Shown one piece after another: positions 1-10,261 of a stretch of 64,000 nucleotides of DNA. This DNA is from Galbula dea. Its lineage: Eukaryota > Chordata > Aves > Piciformes > Galbulidae. Location: assembly GCA_013399015.1 (NCBI GenBank), contig VWZX01006139.1, positions 248,001 to 312,000 of the forward strand, read 5' to 3'. The notes below the pieces were generated by a model. The model ran no database searches. It saw only the letters and a program-made list of their open reading frames with translations, and was not told the origin of the DNA. Each line of letters opens with the position of its first letter. Position 1 is the first letter of the stretch. The position numbers and the translations under genes are program-made.

Positions 1-2310
1 TCCCTCTCTGACTCCTCCTCCTCCCCGCTCTGCCCGTTCAACGCCGTTCAGTTACATCATACATTGAAAGATTTCACTAGCTGGAGGAATGCCCAGTTTT
101 TAACTTTTCCCACATGTGGAAGGCATTTAACTTCAGCTTAGACTGGACAGAGGGCTGAGCACAGGAGTGGACAGTAAGCCCTGAGGAAAGGGAAGTTTCA
201 CACTCGTACAAACCCCAGAGCCGGGTGGAAACAGAGGTAGCTCAAGATTGTCTCCCAGGGTTGTTCATTTTCTTTCTTTATGGTAGTCCTGTTCCTCAAA
301 GAACTGCTTTCTGACCTCTTTTTTTTCCCTCTTCACTACACAAAAAGACATTTTTGAACAGATAATAATAGAAATTATAAATTCTTTGTGGCAGAGCATA
401 CTTATTATGTCTGTTTACTCTTCCCAATACAATGAGGACCTAAAATACTGTAACAACAGCAATAACATCATCAATCTCTAATAAAGTCCTACATAAAGCC
501 AACAGAAGCCATGGACAGCAAGTCCACTTTGATGTCAGGCAGTTTAATGAATTAAATTACACCTTATAAACTCATAATTGGTCTGTACACATCCCTTATT
601 TTTCAGCTCTTGAGCTCAAGTGGTGATGTTTCCTGTCCAGAATGTACTAGTTACTAGTCCTGCAATTGCTTGTGCTAGTTTTGCACATTTCTGAGCCTGG
701 GTGATGACAAAATATTTACTCCACTTAATTCACCCTGCTAGTGATCTTCCTTTGGTTCCTACTTCAGTAAACAACAATTTTTCTGCTCTATTACACCAGC
801 AACTTCCTTAAAACTACTAAGAGCAGCTGTTATATTTTACAGCAGTTACAGACTTCTGCAGTTTATCACCCCAGGCTTTGATAACAGAGACCAGCCTTTG
901 AGAAGGGAGTGCTAAAATCACACCAGAATAAGTCTAAGAAAGTGCATGTTGGTAAATCAGAGCACAAGTTTAAAGTCCAAAGTCTCAAACTGCCACAGTT
1001 CAAAACAAGCTTTTTATTATTGGAAAGCAGAGATTTCTAACTTTCCAGTGATGTAAATCATCTTTTCCTAAGCCTACAGCTTTATGAGACACTGGACTTT
1101 AAAACTGCCAGTGGCTCTTCAGCTTAGCAGACTTTGATGGCACGTGTCTAAGAGAGAATATATCAAGTCACAGGGTTCAAATCAGAGTCATTTTTAACCT
1201 CTCTGAGTTTCTCATGCTTTGATGTATGTTGCACAGGTAGAACAAGGAAATGTGCACCTAGTAATGAAGCAGACATCACCCTCTGCACTTAGACTTCCAA
1301 ATTCAACCTAGGTGGTTACCAGGATTCACTCCTGGGAACAGCCAGCTGCAGAAGCACTGCTTCCCCTTAGAGACTTGCCAATACAGGACACCCCTTTACA
1401 CTGGACAACTGTCACACAGTCCAGTACACCTCACTGCCACCTAACATCACCCAGACCTCTGAGCACACCCCACAAAGCTACAGGAACAGATGGACTCTTG
1501 TGCTGTACAAGGCAAATGGCAGAGACCTGCACAAGCAGTTTTACCAGAAGGGGTGAAAAGGTTAATGCTCTGGCTCCAAAGCAACATCCCTGTTTCAAAT
1601 ATTTCTTGGTTCTGCTTCACTCTTGGATCTCATTTTGATCTAATCTCATTTTCTTATCAAAAAGTGAAACAATACTGCAGATGAAACTTTGACAGTCTCT
1701 TTAGAGCAAGTCAGAACATCTTCATACATTAATATTCTTTGGCTTTTTTTAAGGTATTTAATAAAAAGCAGGAATATGAAAAATAAGTCACCTGAGCTGA
1801 ACTTCAAACACCTTTAGAAATGCTGTTCTAGCAACAGGATAGTTAAGTTTAAGTGACTGTTAAGGAGAAATGGTTTCATCTTAAAAAATTGTGATCAACA
1901 GAAAAGAAGAATAGGTTGCCATGAACAAAACATCTCTTCACACAGTTACTCATCATTTTGTGGAGCAATTTAGACTGAGTTTGGGGATATTCCCAGCAAG
2001 TCCTGGCATCATTATTTCAACAGAAGGGTTGGATCTGGTTGGTTCTCATCACCAGAAAGTACCTGGATGAGATTTCTTTAGGAGAATATCAGCTTCCTCT
2101 CCAAATGAAACATGACATTTCAGTCTGCAGGCTTTACACTTTTCAGCAGAACTTTGGCTCTTCTAAAGCTTTGGAAACCTTGCTAGTTACTGCAGCTATA
2201 GGATTAAGGACTGGAACTTGCAAAGAATTTTTCCTGGGCTAAAAGGAGCCAGAGGGTAAAATTAATGAGGAAAAAGTATGGGAAATGGATAACAATTTGC
2301 TAAGGATATT
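1..2310. other. Unique noncoding sequence, nothing recognised
   Basis: No repeat family, RNA gene or plausible exon was recognised here. The open frames are short (up to about 108 codons), overlap in different frames and look like nothing familiar. The first 60 bases are pyrimidine-rich and contain three CpGs, so the window could begin at the edge of a more GC-rich element, but too little is visible to say. Base composition is ordinary AT-leaning vertebrate noncoding DNA. Confidence 0.6.
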
Positions 2311-2374
2311 GGCAGTGATAGGGTCTGTGGCAGTGACAGGGTCTGTGACAGTGAAAGGGGCTGTGATGGTGGGG
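2311..2374 (+). repeat. 18-bp tandem repeat, about 3.3 copies
   Basis: Three consecutive units begin at 2311, 2329 and 2347, and a partial fourth begins at 2365. Each reads approximately ggcagtgayagggtctgt, with two or three substitutions by the third copy. This is a small minisatellite in unique DNA. It is 18 bp and so codon-periodic, but no supported reading frame passes through it, so I do not read it as a coding repeat. Copy number may vary between individuals. Confidence 0.85.
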
Positions 2375-5275
2375 ACAAGCAGCCCCTGCACAGCATCCTT
2401 CTCACTCTGCCCCTTTCAGCTGCTAGTGAACCTGCTCAGTTCAGAGGCACATCTTTTTTCCTGAGCAGTGGTGCAGAGGTAGAGCAGTTGCAAAGGGGAT
2501 GCTCTGGAAACACCCTGATAACTCTGAGTACTTGCAAAACTCACTGCCAAGGAAAGTCAATTGCAGACAGACTAATTCTCTTCTTCTGGCTAAAACACCT
2601 TCATTTGATCTAATGTTTGCACCTGAATTCCTAGTAGCAGTAAAAAAAAACCCCAAAAGACATTATAACACTTTCCTGAAAGCCTTCCTAGAGGATTCCA
2701 AGAGCTGTCACTGGCCCTCACTGTTCAGATATTTCTTGGACCATGGCATGCTTAAGATTTCACATGCTTAAAAGGCAAATGCACAACCCAGCACAATGAA
2801 ACAAACCCCACATATAACATTAATCTTGAAGTGTGTAAAATTATTTCCCATTATTTAATATGATTTAAAGTATAAAAAACTGGAAAACAAACAACAGCTT
2901 GACAATAAGACAACACCCAGTCCATAGAATCACATGCACCTCTTTGGGTTCTACTTTTTTCACAAGATGAAATTTGGTCAGTATCTTAATTATGCTTTTT
3001 AATTCAGTGATGTCTCCACAGTGCAAGAGGACCTGTCACCACCATTTCAACCTGAACATGTCTTTCTCCTGCTGTATATTATACAGACTTTTCAGAAGTT
3101 AGAATAACTGCCAAAAACTCTCTCTCCTAGTAGCCAGAGAGCAAATCAGGCAGGGAAAACTTTGCAAAGGTGAGGGAACACCAAGTTTTGTGTAAGTGAG
3201 CTTAACTCTTCAATAAAGCCAAGTGTGATCACCTTCTCCCAGGCAGCTTCTGTATTTCAAACCAATTTGAGCCTAACTGGCAAGTGCAGACACAGTCATG
3301 CAGAAAATCTCAGTGCACAAGGGAGCAAGTAGTTCAGACAAACTGTAAAGAAAGTGTCTCTATTTTTCCATCATGATGAAGGATTTCAACCTCCCACACC
3401 CCAGAACCTACCCATTTCAGTCCTGGTAATAAGATACCAATTGAATCTTCCTTTGTCTTTTGCTCCCCACTGCAGACTAATGTTACCATGCTCCTGAAAG
3501 GAACTGGAGCCCGGTGGGGGCAGGGAGGGAGGTGACAAAGGCTTCAGTGCAAATAAGTGTGCAGAGAGCAAATTAGAAGAGAAAAGGGCTTGACCCTTTT
3601 CAGGTCATACACAATAGCACACAAAGAGGAGTTACCTGAGAGCTTTAAGAACTACAAGTGGATTTAGTCTGGTGCAGGAGGTGAGGATGAGAGAGGCAGT
3701 CACTAGCCAAGAGGAAATCCCAAATCTGATTTTCTACCCTTCCTGTCAATTAGGTTTCTGCCTATATTTGTGCAGATGTCCAGCACTCGACTAACTCACC
3801 CTTCATTCATTCATTGGATCAGATTGATGTCATTGAGAGACTTCTTACATTATTATTACACCAGACAGTAAGGACAAACTAAAGACAGGCATGCTCCAAC
3901 TCCAAAATATTCCCTAAGATCACCCCTGACTCTTCAGCCCGATGGTCATCACCAGGAGGGTCTGACAGGACACCGTGGCATTGCACACTTGTGTGGGAGA
4001 AGAGCTCCCCAGTTTTTAATTCAGGAGAGAAGCAGACTTACCTAGGAGAGTCTGAGAGAGCTTAGATCCTGCTGGGAGCAGCCTCCATGAAATAAATATG
4101 ATGTTAAAGTCAGCTGTCAGCTTCTGACTTTGTTGCTGTCCTGTCAAAACTCAGAGAAGTTGTGATGCCCAATTTCTCCTGTGAGTGTGTGAAAGGCAGA
4201 GAGGTTTGACAGTGAGGCAAACTGGTCAGATCAGCCAGATTCTGCTGGGTTTATATAGCTGAGCTGCAAATCCTGATCCTTGGCTCATTCCACTGTAATA
4301 GGACGCCTGGAGGCATTTTTTTTCCCTCAGTTTTGCTTTAAAGGAACAGCCTCTCTCTTTGGCTCAGCTTCTGAAAGACACACACACTGTCATACACACA
4401 CAAAAAAAGAATTTGCATGCAATTTATGGCTAAAGAAGGAAACCCCTGAACCAGTAAAAAAGAAAGTCAGCTCAGGGCAAATGACTCAGAAAGCAGAATA
4501 TTTTCCTGACAGCATCAGCTGCGTAGGTTATCGTTCTCGGGAGCTGGAATCCCCTCAGCCCCAGTGTTTTAAGGTGGTGAAACAGAAGCAAACTCACAGA
4601 AAGTCAGAGGATTCACAAGCAGGGTTTCAATTCTACAGACTCCTAATGTGCAGTTAGTGTGATCCAGCCCACTCCACAGGAATCAACAGAAAAACTGAGC
4701 TTCACACAAGCTGAGGATCTGGCAATTCCCCTTCTGTTCAAGCCTGGGATCTCTTTGTGTCCCTTTGCACTCCTGCTCTCTGAAGAGCTGGAGGGAGAAG
4801 AGTAGAGAACTCCAGAGAAAACTCTAGTGAGCAGAGTCCTAGCCTGAGCCTTTCTAGAACAAAAACAAGAATAAAACCACAATAGAACAAACCAAATTAA
4901 ACCAACCAACCAAAATCAAACCCAAAGAGGAGATAAAAGCTCAAAGAGCATGACTCAGGAGGGATTCCCTTTCTCCTCAGATCTGATAACAAGAGATGAC
5001 GTGGCTGTGTGTGTAAAGATAATCCTGCCACTCTTGTGAGGCTTATGGTTTCTCAGTCATTGCCTTCTCTCTGCTTCTCACCCCAGAGCTATCAGTAACA
5101 CACACAGTGCTCATCTGGGACCTCCTCAGAGGTGCTGTTTATCTCCACCCTTGAACTTCAGGTTTGTGACCAAAAGTAAAGATCACAGTTAAAAGATTGC
5201 CATTAGCACTGATTTTCTTCCTACCTGACACTACAGACCTGCCTCCCCCTTGCTACACTCCAGCCTACTGTTGAA
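2375..5275. other. Unique noncoding sequence with minor simple tracts
   Basis: No gene or transposon fragment was recognised. Small features are an A9-C4 tract near 2641-2655, CA-rich stretches near 4380-4410, and an A/C-rich stretch near 4858-4925 with several aaacc-type words. AP-1 heptamers (tgactca) occur near 4482 and 4951. A TATA-like word (ttatatag) lies at 4251-4258, but nothing downstream looks like a gene. Open frames up to 125 codons (4280-4657) resemble no known protein and are probably chance. Confidence 0.55.
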
Positions 5276-5460
5276 TTGAGGTTTCTGGATTTGGGGGGGG
5301 TGTGGTGGTGGGAATTTGGTTGGGTTTGGCTTGTTTATTTTGGTGGTGGTTTGTGTTTTTCTTGTGTTTTGTTTTTGTTTTGTTTCGGATTTTGTTGGGG
5401 TTTTTGGTTGGGTTGTTTTTTTTTTTGGGGGGGGGGGAAGGAGGAGGCAGTGGGTGGTGA
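5276..5460 (+). repeat. G/T-rich low-complexity tract with T11G11 junction
   Basis: The + strand is almost entirely G and T for about 160 bases. It opens with a run of eight G (5293-5300), continues through ggtgg and tttggttggg words, and ends with eleven T (5416-5426) followed directly by eleven G (5427-5437). The open frames crossing it encode only Gly/Phe/Trp/Val-rich strings (or Lys/Pro/Thr on the other strand) and are artefacts of composition. Several GGG runs sit close together, so a G-quadruplex on the + strand is possible but not shown. Confidence 0.9.
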
Positions 5461-6636
5461 CACAGGGAGAGAGAGGAAGATTAACCATAACTTTCAGGTC
5501 TATCTTCTAAGATAAAGGATGAAATCACTTTTCTGTTTGATGATTTAGAAAGCAAGATTTATCCAAACACCTCTGAAGACAATTAAAACACAAACCACCA
5601 CTCACCAATTTCAAGGGGCTATAGGACAGCCCAGCAGGAAGGCAATGGGATCTTACTCAAGAAAAAGAGTAAGGTTAAAAGGTCATAAGGTTAAAAATTG
5701 ATTGTCTGGGTCTTTCTGATCATGTTTCTTCCTGACTCTATCTCCTCCCAGCTGGCCTTTCCCAGGCTCCATGGACTCTCACATCATTGCCAGGAGTTTT
5801 TTCCTTTTTGCTGCTTCACAGGCACAGCACTACCAGGAAGGCTGGGCTCATCTTGCACACTTAAGGGAAGGATGGGAAAATTCCTGTCCCTGAAATTCTG
5901 AATCATTGGCTTAGAATCATCAGTTGGAGATCACAAAAAGTAGAGATTTTCTGCTTACTGAAGTACTTAAATTTTCTTTGCTGTGGCTTTCATACGTATC
6001 ATTGACTCCATGTGTACATTCTCTTCTGTCTAATAATACTGCTGAGCTCCCTTCCTCAGCACAGGGCACAAATTTCTGTCTCTTCCAAAGACATACTGAT
6101 GAAAAATCAAGAAAAAAACAAACATAGAACAAAAAAAATCAAAACACACACACAAAAAAACCCCAAGCCCAAGATTTTATGAATTATTTTCCCAACAAAC
6201 ACATGCCAATTCCCCAACCAATTACAGAAGTGTTCAAAAACCACTGAGACCCAAAATCTCTGTGCAGTCAGTGGTGCACCTGTGCCAGCCATTTGTGAAC
6301 ACTCACTGCCAGTGCTGAGCTGGTTTTTGACATGCTATGTATCATAGCAGCCATTCCCTTAAGAAGAAACAAGGCTGCATTGGAGAGAGGGTCAGAAATG
6401 TTGACTAATCCCTGGTAAAGGCATCAGATCTTCTCTGATCAATCATTTCTTACAGGTAAATCTTGTCTGGGACATGACCAATCTCAAAGGCAAGAGAGTT
6501 ATGTATGTAGCCTCTAGTATGTCTCCAATCTGTGTAATTCTTATGATGGTCCTGTTATCAGCCTACATTAACTTACCTCCAGTTATATAGTGCTGTGAAA
6601 TCAAATCAAAATGTTTACTCAAGACCAAAAACTGGG
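5461..6636. other. Unique noncoding sequence
   Basis: Nothing gene-like was recognised. It holds one A- and CA-rich tract at about 6108-6165, including a short cacacacaca run and an A7C4 block. The open frames (about 60-70 codons) overlap on both strands and look random. The segment ends where an antisense CR1 begins. Confidence 0.55.
6108..6165 (+). repeat. A-rich / CA simple repeat
   Basis: This is an A-rich tract with a short (CA)5 core and terminal A7C4, one of many dispersed A/C-rich tracts in the window. It does not carry the structure of a retrocopy: no recognisable gene body sits beside it. Confidence 0.8.
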
Positions 6637-7110
6637 TCATAGAATCTCCTGAGTTGGAAAGGACCCACAAGGATCATTGAGTCCAACTCCTGCCTCTGCA
6701 CAGGACAACCCCAAAGTCACCCCATGTGTCTAAGAGATTCCAGATAATTCCAGATGCTTCTGGAATTCTGTTAGCCTTGGTGACCTTGGGGAGCCTGTTC
6801 CGGTGCTCCACCACCCTCTGGGTGAACCTTTTCCTAATATCCAACCTAACCCTCCCCCAGTACAGCTTCATGCCATTCCCTTGGGTCCTGTCAATGGTCA
6901 CCAGACAGAAGATATGAGCTCCTGCTCCTCTGCTTCCCCTCATCAGGAAACTGTAGATCACCATTAGGTCTCACCTGAGTCTCCTTTTTCCCAGGCTGAA
7001 CAAACCAAGTGACTTCAGCTTCTCCTCACACAGCTTCTCCTCTAGACCCTTCACTGTCCTTGTGGCCTTCTTGGGATGCTTTCCAACAGCTTAATATCCT
7101 TCTTACAGGA
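6637..7110 (-). mobile_element. CR1 LINE fragment, antisense, 5'-truncated
   Basis: Read on the minus strand, this is the terminal part of a CR1 non-LTR retrotransposon. The element's 3' end is at 6637, where the + strand begins tcatagaat, followed by the familiar ggaaaggacc and gagtccaact words. The minus-strand frame at 6674-6964 decodes into recognisable pieces of the CR1 ORF2 C-terminus (for example DRTQGNG and RLDIRKRFTQRVVEHRNRLP). It is broken further in and has no complete ORF2. CR1 copies by target-primed reverse transcription and is usually 5'-truncated, as here. The copy is a dead fossil, and its degree of divergence suggests it is old. Confidence 0.95.
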
Positions 7111-8504
7111 TATTAGACATGAGATCTAACAGTTGTCCTATAAAATCTGCTGTGTGCTCAGAAGAAGATGGTTCCCCATGTAATGAACCCTTCACTGCCT
7201 CACTTCAGCAGCCCTTTCCCTTATGCTTTCAGAACACTTTATTTCATTGTCTACACCTACAAGTCTAAACAATCTAGTTAGAGCTTCTGTGTAAACTGTG
7301 GAAAACAACTTGCAGGATTTGGGTTTGGGGCATTTATTAATAGTAGTTTTTTTCTGCCAACTCACTGTTGAATCAAAATTCAAACTAACTTTTTCTCCAG
7401 GAATTCTCCACCCAATTACCTGACTTCAAAACCAAACCCAAATGCACCATATGAGATAAGTTCCAGGTAAGAGTTCAGGCTTGTTCTTGTTTTATCTTTT
7501 GGGGCTCACCCATCCTTAATCATAGTCTGTTGCAAACACTGAATGACAGACTGAGTCAGAAGCAAATGATAACAAGAAAGGACAGGGAAGATGTATTTTA
7601 ATCAGAAAGATAGCTTTAGGTTGTGATTGCTAACAAGCAGCACTAAAACCACATTCTGTGCCCTGTGGTATCCTCTTTCATTAGACAAATAATGATAGAA
7701 ATTGATTTTTATTTAAATGAAAGGAACAGGGAGAAATTAAGTGAACTTTCAACTTTATACTCTTGAGTTTATTGCTGAGGGTTTGTTCCCTTACAGGCTC
7801 ATGCTAGAGGTAAAATTCAAACATGTATGAAGATCATAACAGTCAGACAAAACTAGGAGTATCTGGATAGTTACAGAAGCTTAAAAGATACTAGTTTTTG
7901 TTTTGTAAAATACTAGTGAATTGCAAAAAAACCCTCAAAACATGCTCATTATTAGCTTGGGACAAAATTGTTACAACATAGGCAGTTAGACTTAGTTCCA
8001 ACTCAATACCTGTGTTGGTTCACCTAGTCCTAGGAATAATCTGGTTTGTAGCAGCACAGTTAAGAGTGAAAGCTGCCCTGAATGAGAAGACATGACTATG
8101 GGGAATTAACAGCACCTTTACTGCAGCCTGAGAAGTCTCTCACCATACACACAGTGCAGGTGATTTCAGTAACACAAAGGTGAGAGTACAGTGTGCCACT
8201 GGAATATCACTTATGAGACATAAATGGCCAGATGATACTGCTTTGGGAAGGGAAAGAGTTATTTGATCTGAACAATTTTAGGAGCCAGGTGAAGGAAGTG
8301 TATTTGTAAATAGAAAACAATGTTAGGGTAGTACAACCCTGGAAAGTAGCACTAAGAGCACAGTGTGGAGACAGGCAAGCCAGTCAGCTTGAGGAACAGT
8401 ACCAACTGAGTCATGAGGAAAAGCATCCTGCTGAAAACAGCTGATCTTTTTTCATGTGCTTTCATATTGATGTGATTTCAATGTTTCTTCACTGAAATAG
8501 TAGT
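7111..8504. other. Unique noncoding sequence between two CR1 fragments
   Basis: No gene, RNA or repeat was recognised. An AP-1 heptamer lies near 7553 (tgagtca) and another near 8408. Open frames do not exceed about 63 codons. Confidence 0.55.
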
Positions 8505-8625
8505 TAAGGATTGGAACAGGCTGACCAGGGAAGTGATGGAATGATCAAAAGTGTGTAGAAGTGGTGCTGAGGATCCATGAGGAAATATGACTTTAGGGAT
8601 GATCCTTTCTTCCCACTGATACTTT
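8505..8625 (+). mobile_element. Degenerate CR1 LINE 3' fragment, sense
   Basis: The stretch matches the CR1 3' region in order. It begins with attggaacaggctg and ccagggaagtg, then has a gtgtagaagtggtgctgagg block, and later gatgatcctttcttcc. These correspond to the last codons of ORF2 and the short 3' UTR, with several small deletions between them. No clean terminal repeat block is left, so this copy is older or more eroded than the others. Strand follows from the order of the blocks. Confidence 0.7.
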
Positions 8626-9654
8626 TAGGTGAAGTAATTTCCAGAGATGTTTTGATACTTCATTTAATATATTTTCCTCACATTTTCTGTCTTTTGAGAC
8701 CATATTGATGAGATTTCTGGTGCAGAATCAAGTTGACAGCACTTTTGTCTTTACATCTGCATTACCCTGCTTTCTGTAGGACTGAAGCCAAAGACAGGTC
8801 AGCTAATTCTACTTCATGGTGAGTACTATTCCTGCAGTCTTGCTAAACTTTTGGCTCTTGGGTTATTACCTTCTTATCTGCTGCTTTTCAGATATTTCCC
8901 ACTAATTCAATTCAGCTAATTCCCACTAACTGTTGTCCTAGTGCATTCACTGCTTCTTACATGATAATCACATGCACACTTTGGTTTCTATGAGAGCATT
9001 TGTTGTTTGGAATCACTCAACTCTAATACATGAGAAGATAGTTCAACTTATTGAAATATTATTACAATATCTAAACTATTGCTTAAATTATTTGCTGTTT
9101 GCCTCTAGACTAATATTCTCCTTTCCCTGATGTGATTCCTCTCTAACAGAATAAGGGCTTCAAGCACTGCAGACTTTTGGCTAACTGTTCAGTGCTTGTA
9201 TTTAGGTGAGGATTTTTATAACTCTACACAGACCATTCCCATATGTTATGAACACTGCTGTGACCTTGTTCAACCATGCTGAAGACAACATTGCTTTGAG
9301 GCTTGATTGATCCTGATAATTGCCAGCCATGCTAAAAGGGAGGAAAAGTGTCCACTGTTCTGGCATCAGAGGATGCAGCAGCTGATTCTTAACCCAGGGG
9401 ATATCTGACCTCAACAGACTAATGCAAAAGCTGAAGGTACCAGTTTGCAGTTGCTGTACAGATCAGTACTACAGAGACCTTCTAGTGGCATCAACTGCAC
9501 TCCTAAAGACAGTAAAGTTGAGGCCACATAATGCCCATTAAAATATTAACTATCACACCAAACACTACAGGACAAAAACATACATTTCAATTCTGGAATT
9601 TTTAAGAGGTGTTCTCCTAAAAAAAAGAAATTTCCTTTATTGTTTTAATTTATC

Positions 9655-9666
9655 ATTATTATTATT
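9655..9666 (+). repeat. (ATT)4 microsatellite
   Basis: A short trinucleotide run of four attatt-phase units in AT-rich unique DNA. It has no apparent function. Confidence 0.85.
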
Positions 9667-10236
9667 ACCAGGACATTTCCCAAGGGTTGCATTCATTCCC
9701 TAAGAGAAGAAAGGAAGCAGCTCTTTGAGAGCAGACCCACTGGGCTTGTGTACTGCCTGTGCACAGGAATGCTGCTGTGAGAGGTCCATTCAGCCTTTAA
9801 CTGTTCTTTAAAGAGCCAACTGTCATGGCAGTATTTGCATGAGCTGCAAAGACCACAAAGTTAATCATAAACAAGAGGTAATTGAGCAAATGTTGGTGTT
9901 TGGTAAAGTTACTTCAAACTCTCTTATCACATCAGAGGAAAGCAGGTGTGTGCCTGTTAAGGGATAGGTGAGGGGGGAGCCAGGTGGCTTGGGTATCAAT
10001 GCAAGGTCTACCATGCTCTGAAAAGATTACTCTGATCATCTTTTTCCTTGACCTGTAAAACAAACATCCTTTGCAAGGCAGACATCAACACACTGCTAAT
10101 ACAAGCATCAACACACTGATAATATACACTAGACAAGAATTTGTTGCTACTTGTATCATAAACATTCCCCAAGATCATCCAGACAGCACTATGCAAAATT
10201 CAACCCAGAAAAATCAAAGCTGCACTGAAAAAGGAA

Positions 10237-10261
10237 AAACCAAACCAAACCAAACCAAACC
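10237..10261 (+). repeat. (AAACC)5 pentanucleotide microsatellite
   Basis: Five uninterrupted AAACC units run from 10237. This is the cleanest example in the window of the A/C-rich words that recur at many sites. It lies in no supported reading frame, although it happens to be open (Lys-Pro-Asn-Gln-Thr pattern) in one frame. Confidence 0.95.

Noticed and set aside
1168..1186. ggttcaaat word as a tRNA B-box (others near 16371 and 41838)
   Set aside because: No matching A-box, acceptor stem or cloverleaf can be built around any of them.
4251..4258. TATA-like ttatatag upstream of a 125-codon frame
   Set aside because: The frame matches no family, there is no CpG enrichment or initiator context, and such words are common in AT-leaning DNA.
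5231..5515. Open frames on both strands encoding Gly/Phe/Trp or Lys/Pro/Thr strings
   Set aside because: They are translations of the G/T low-complexity tract.
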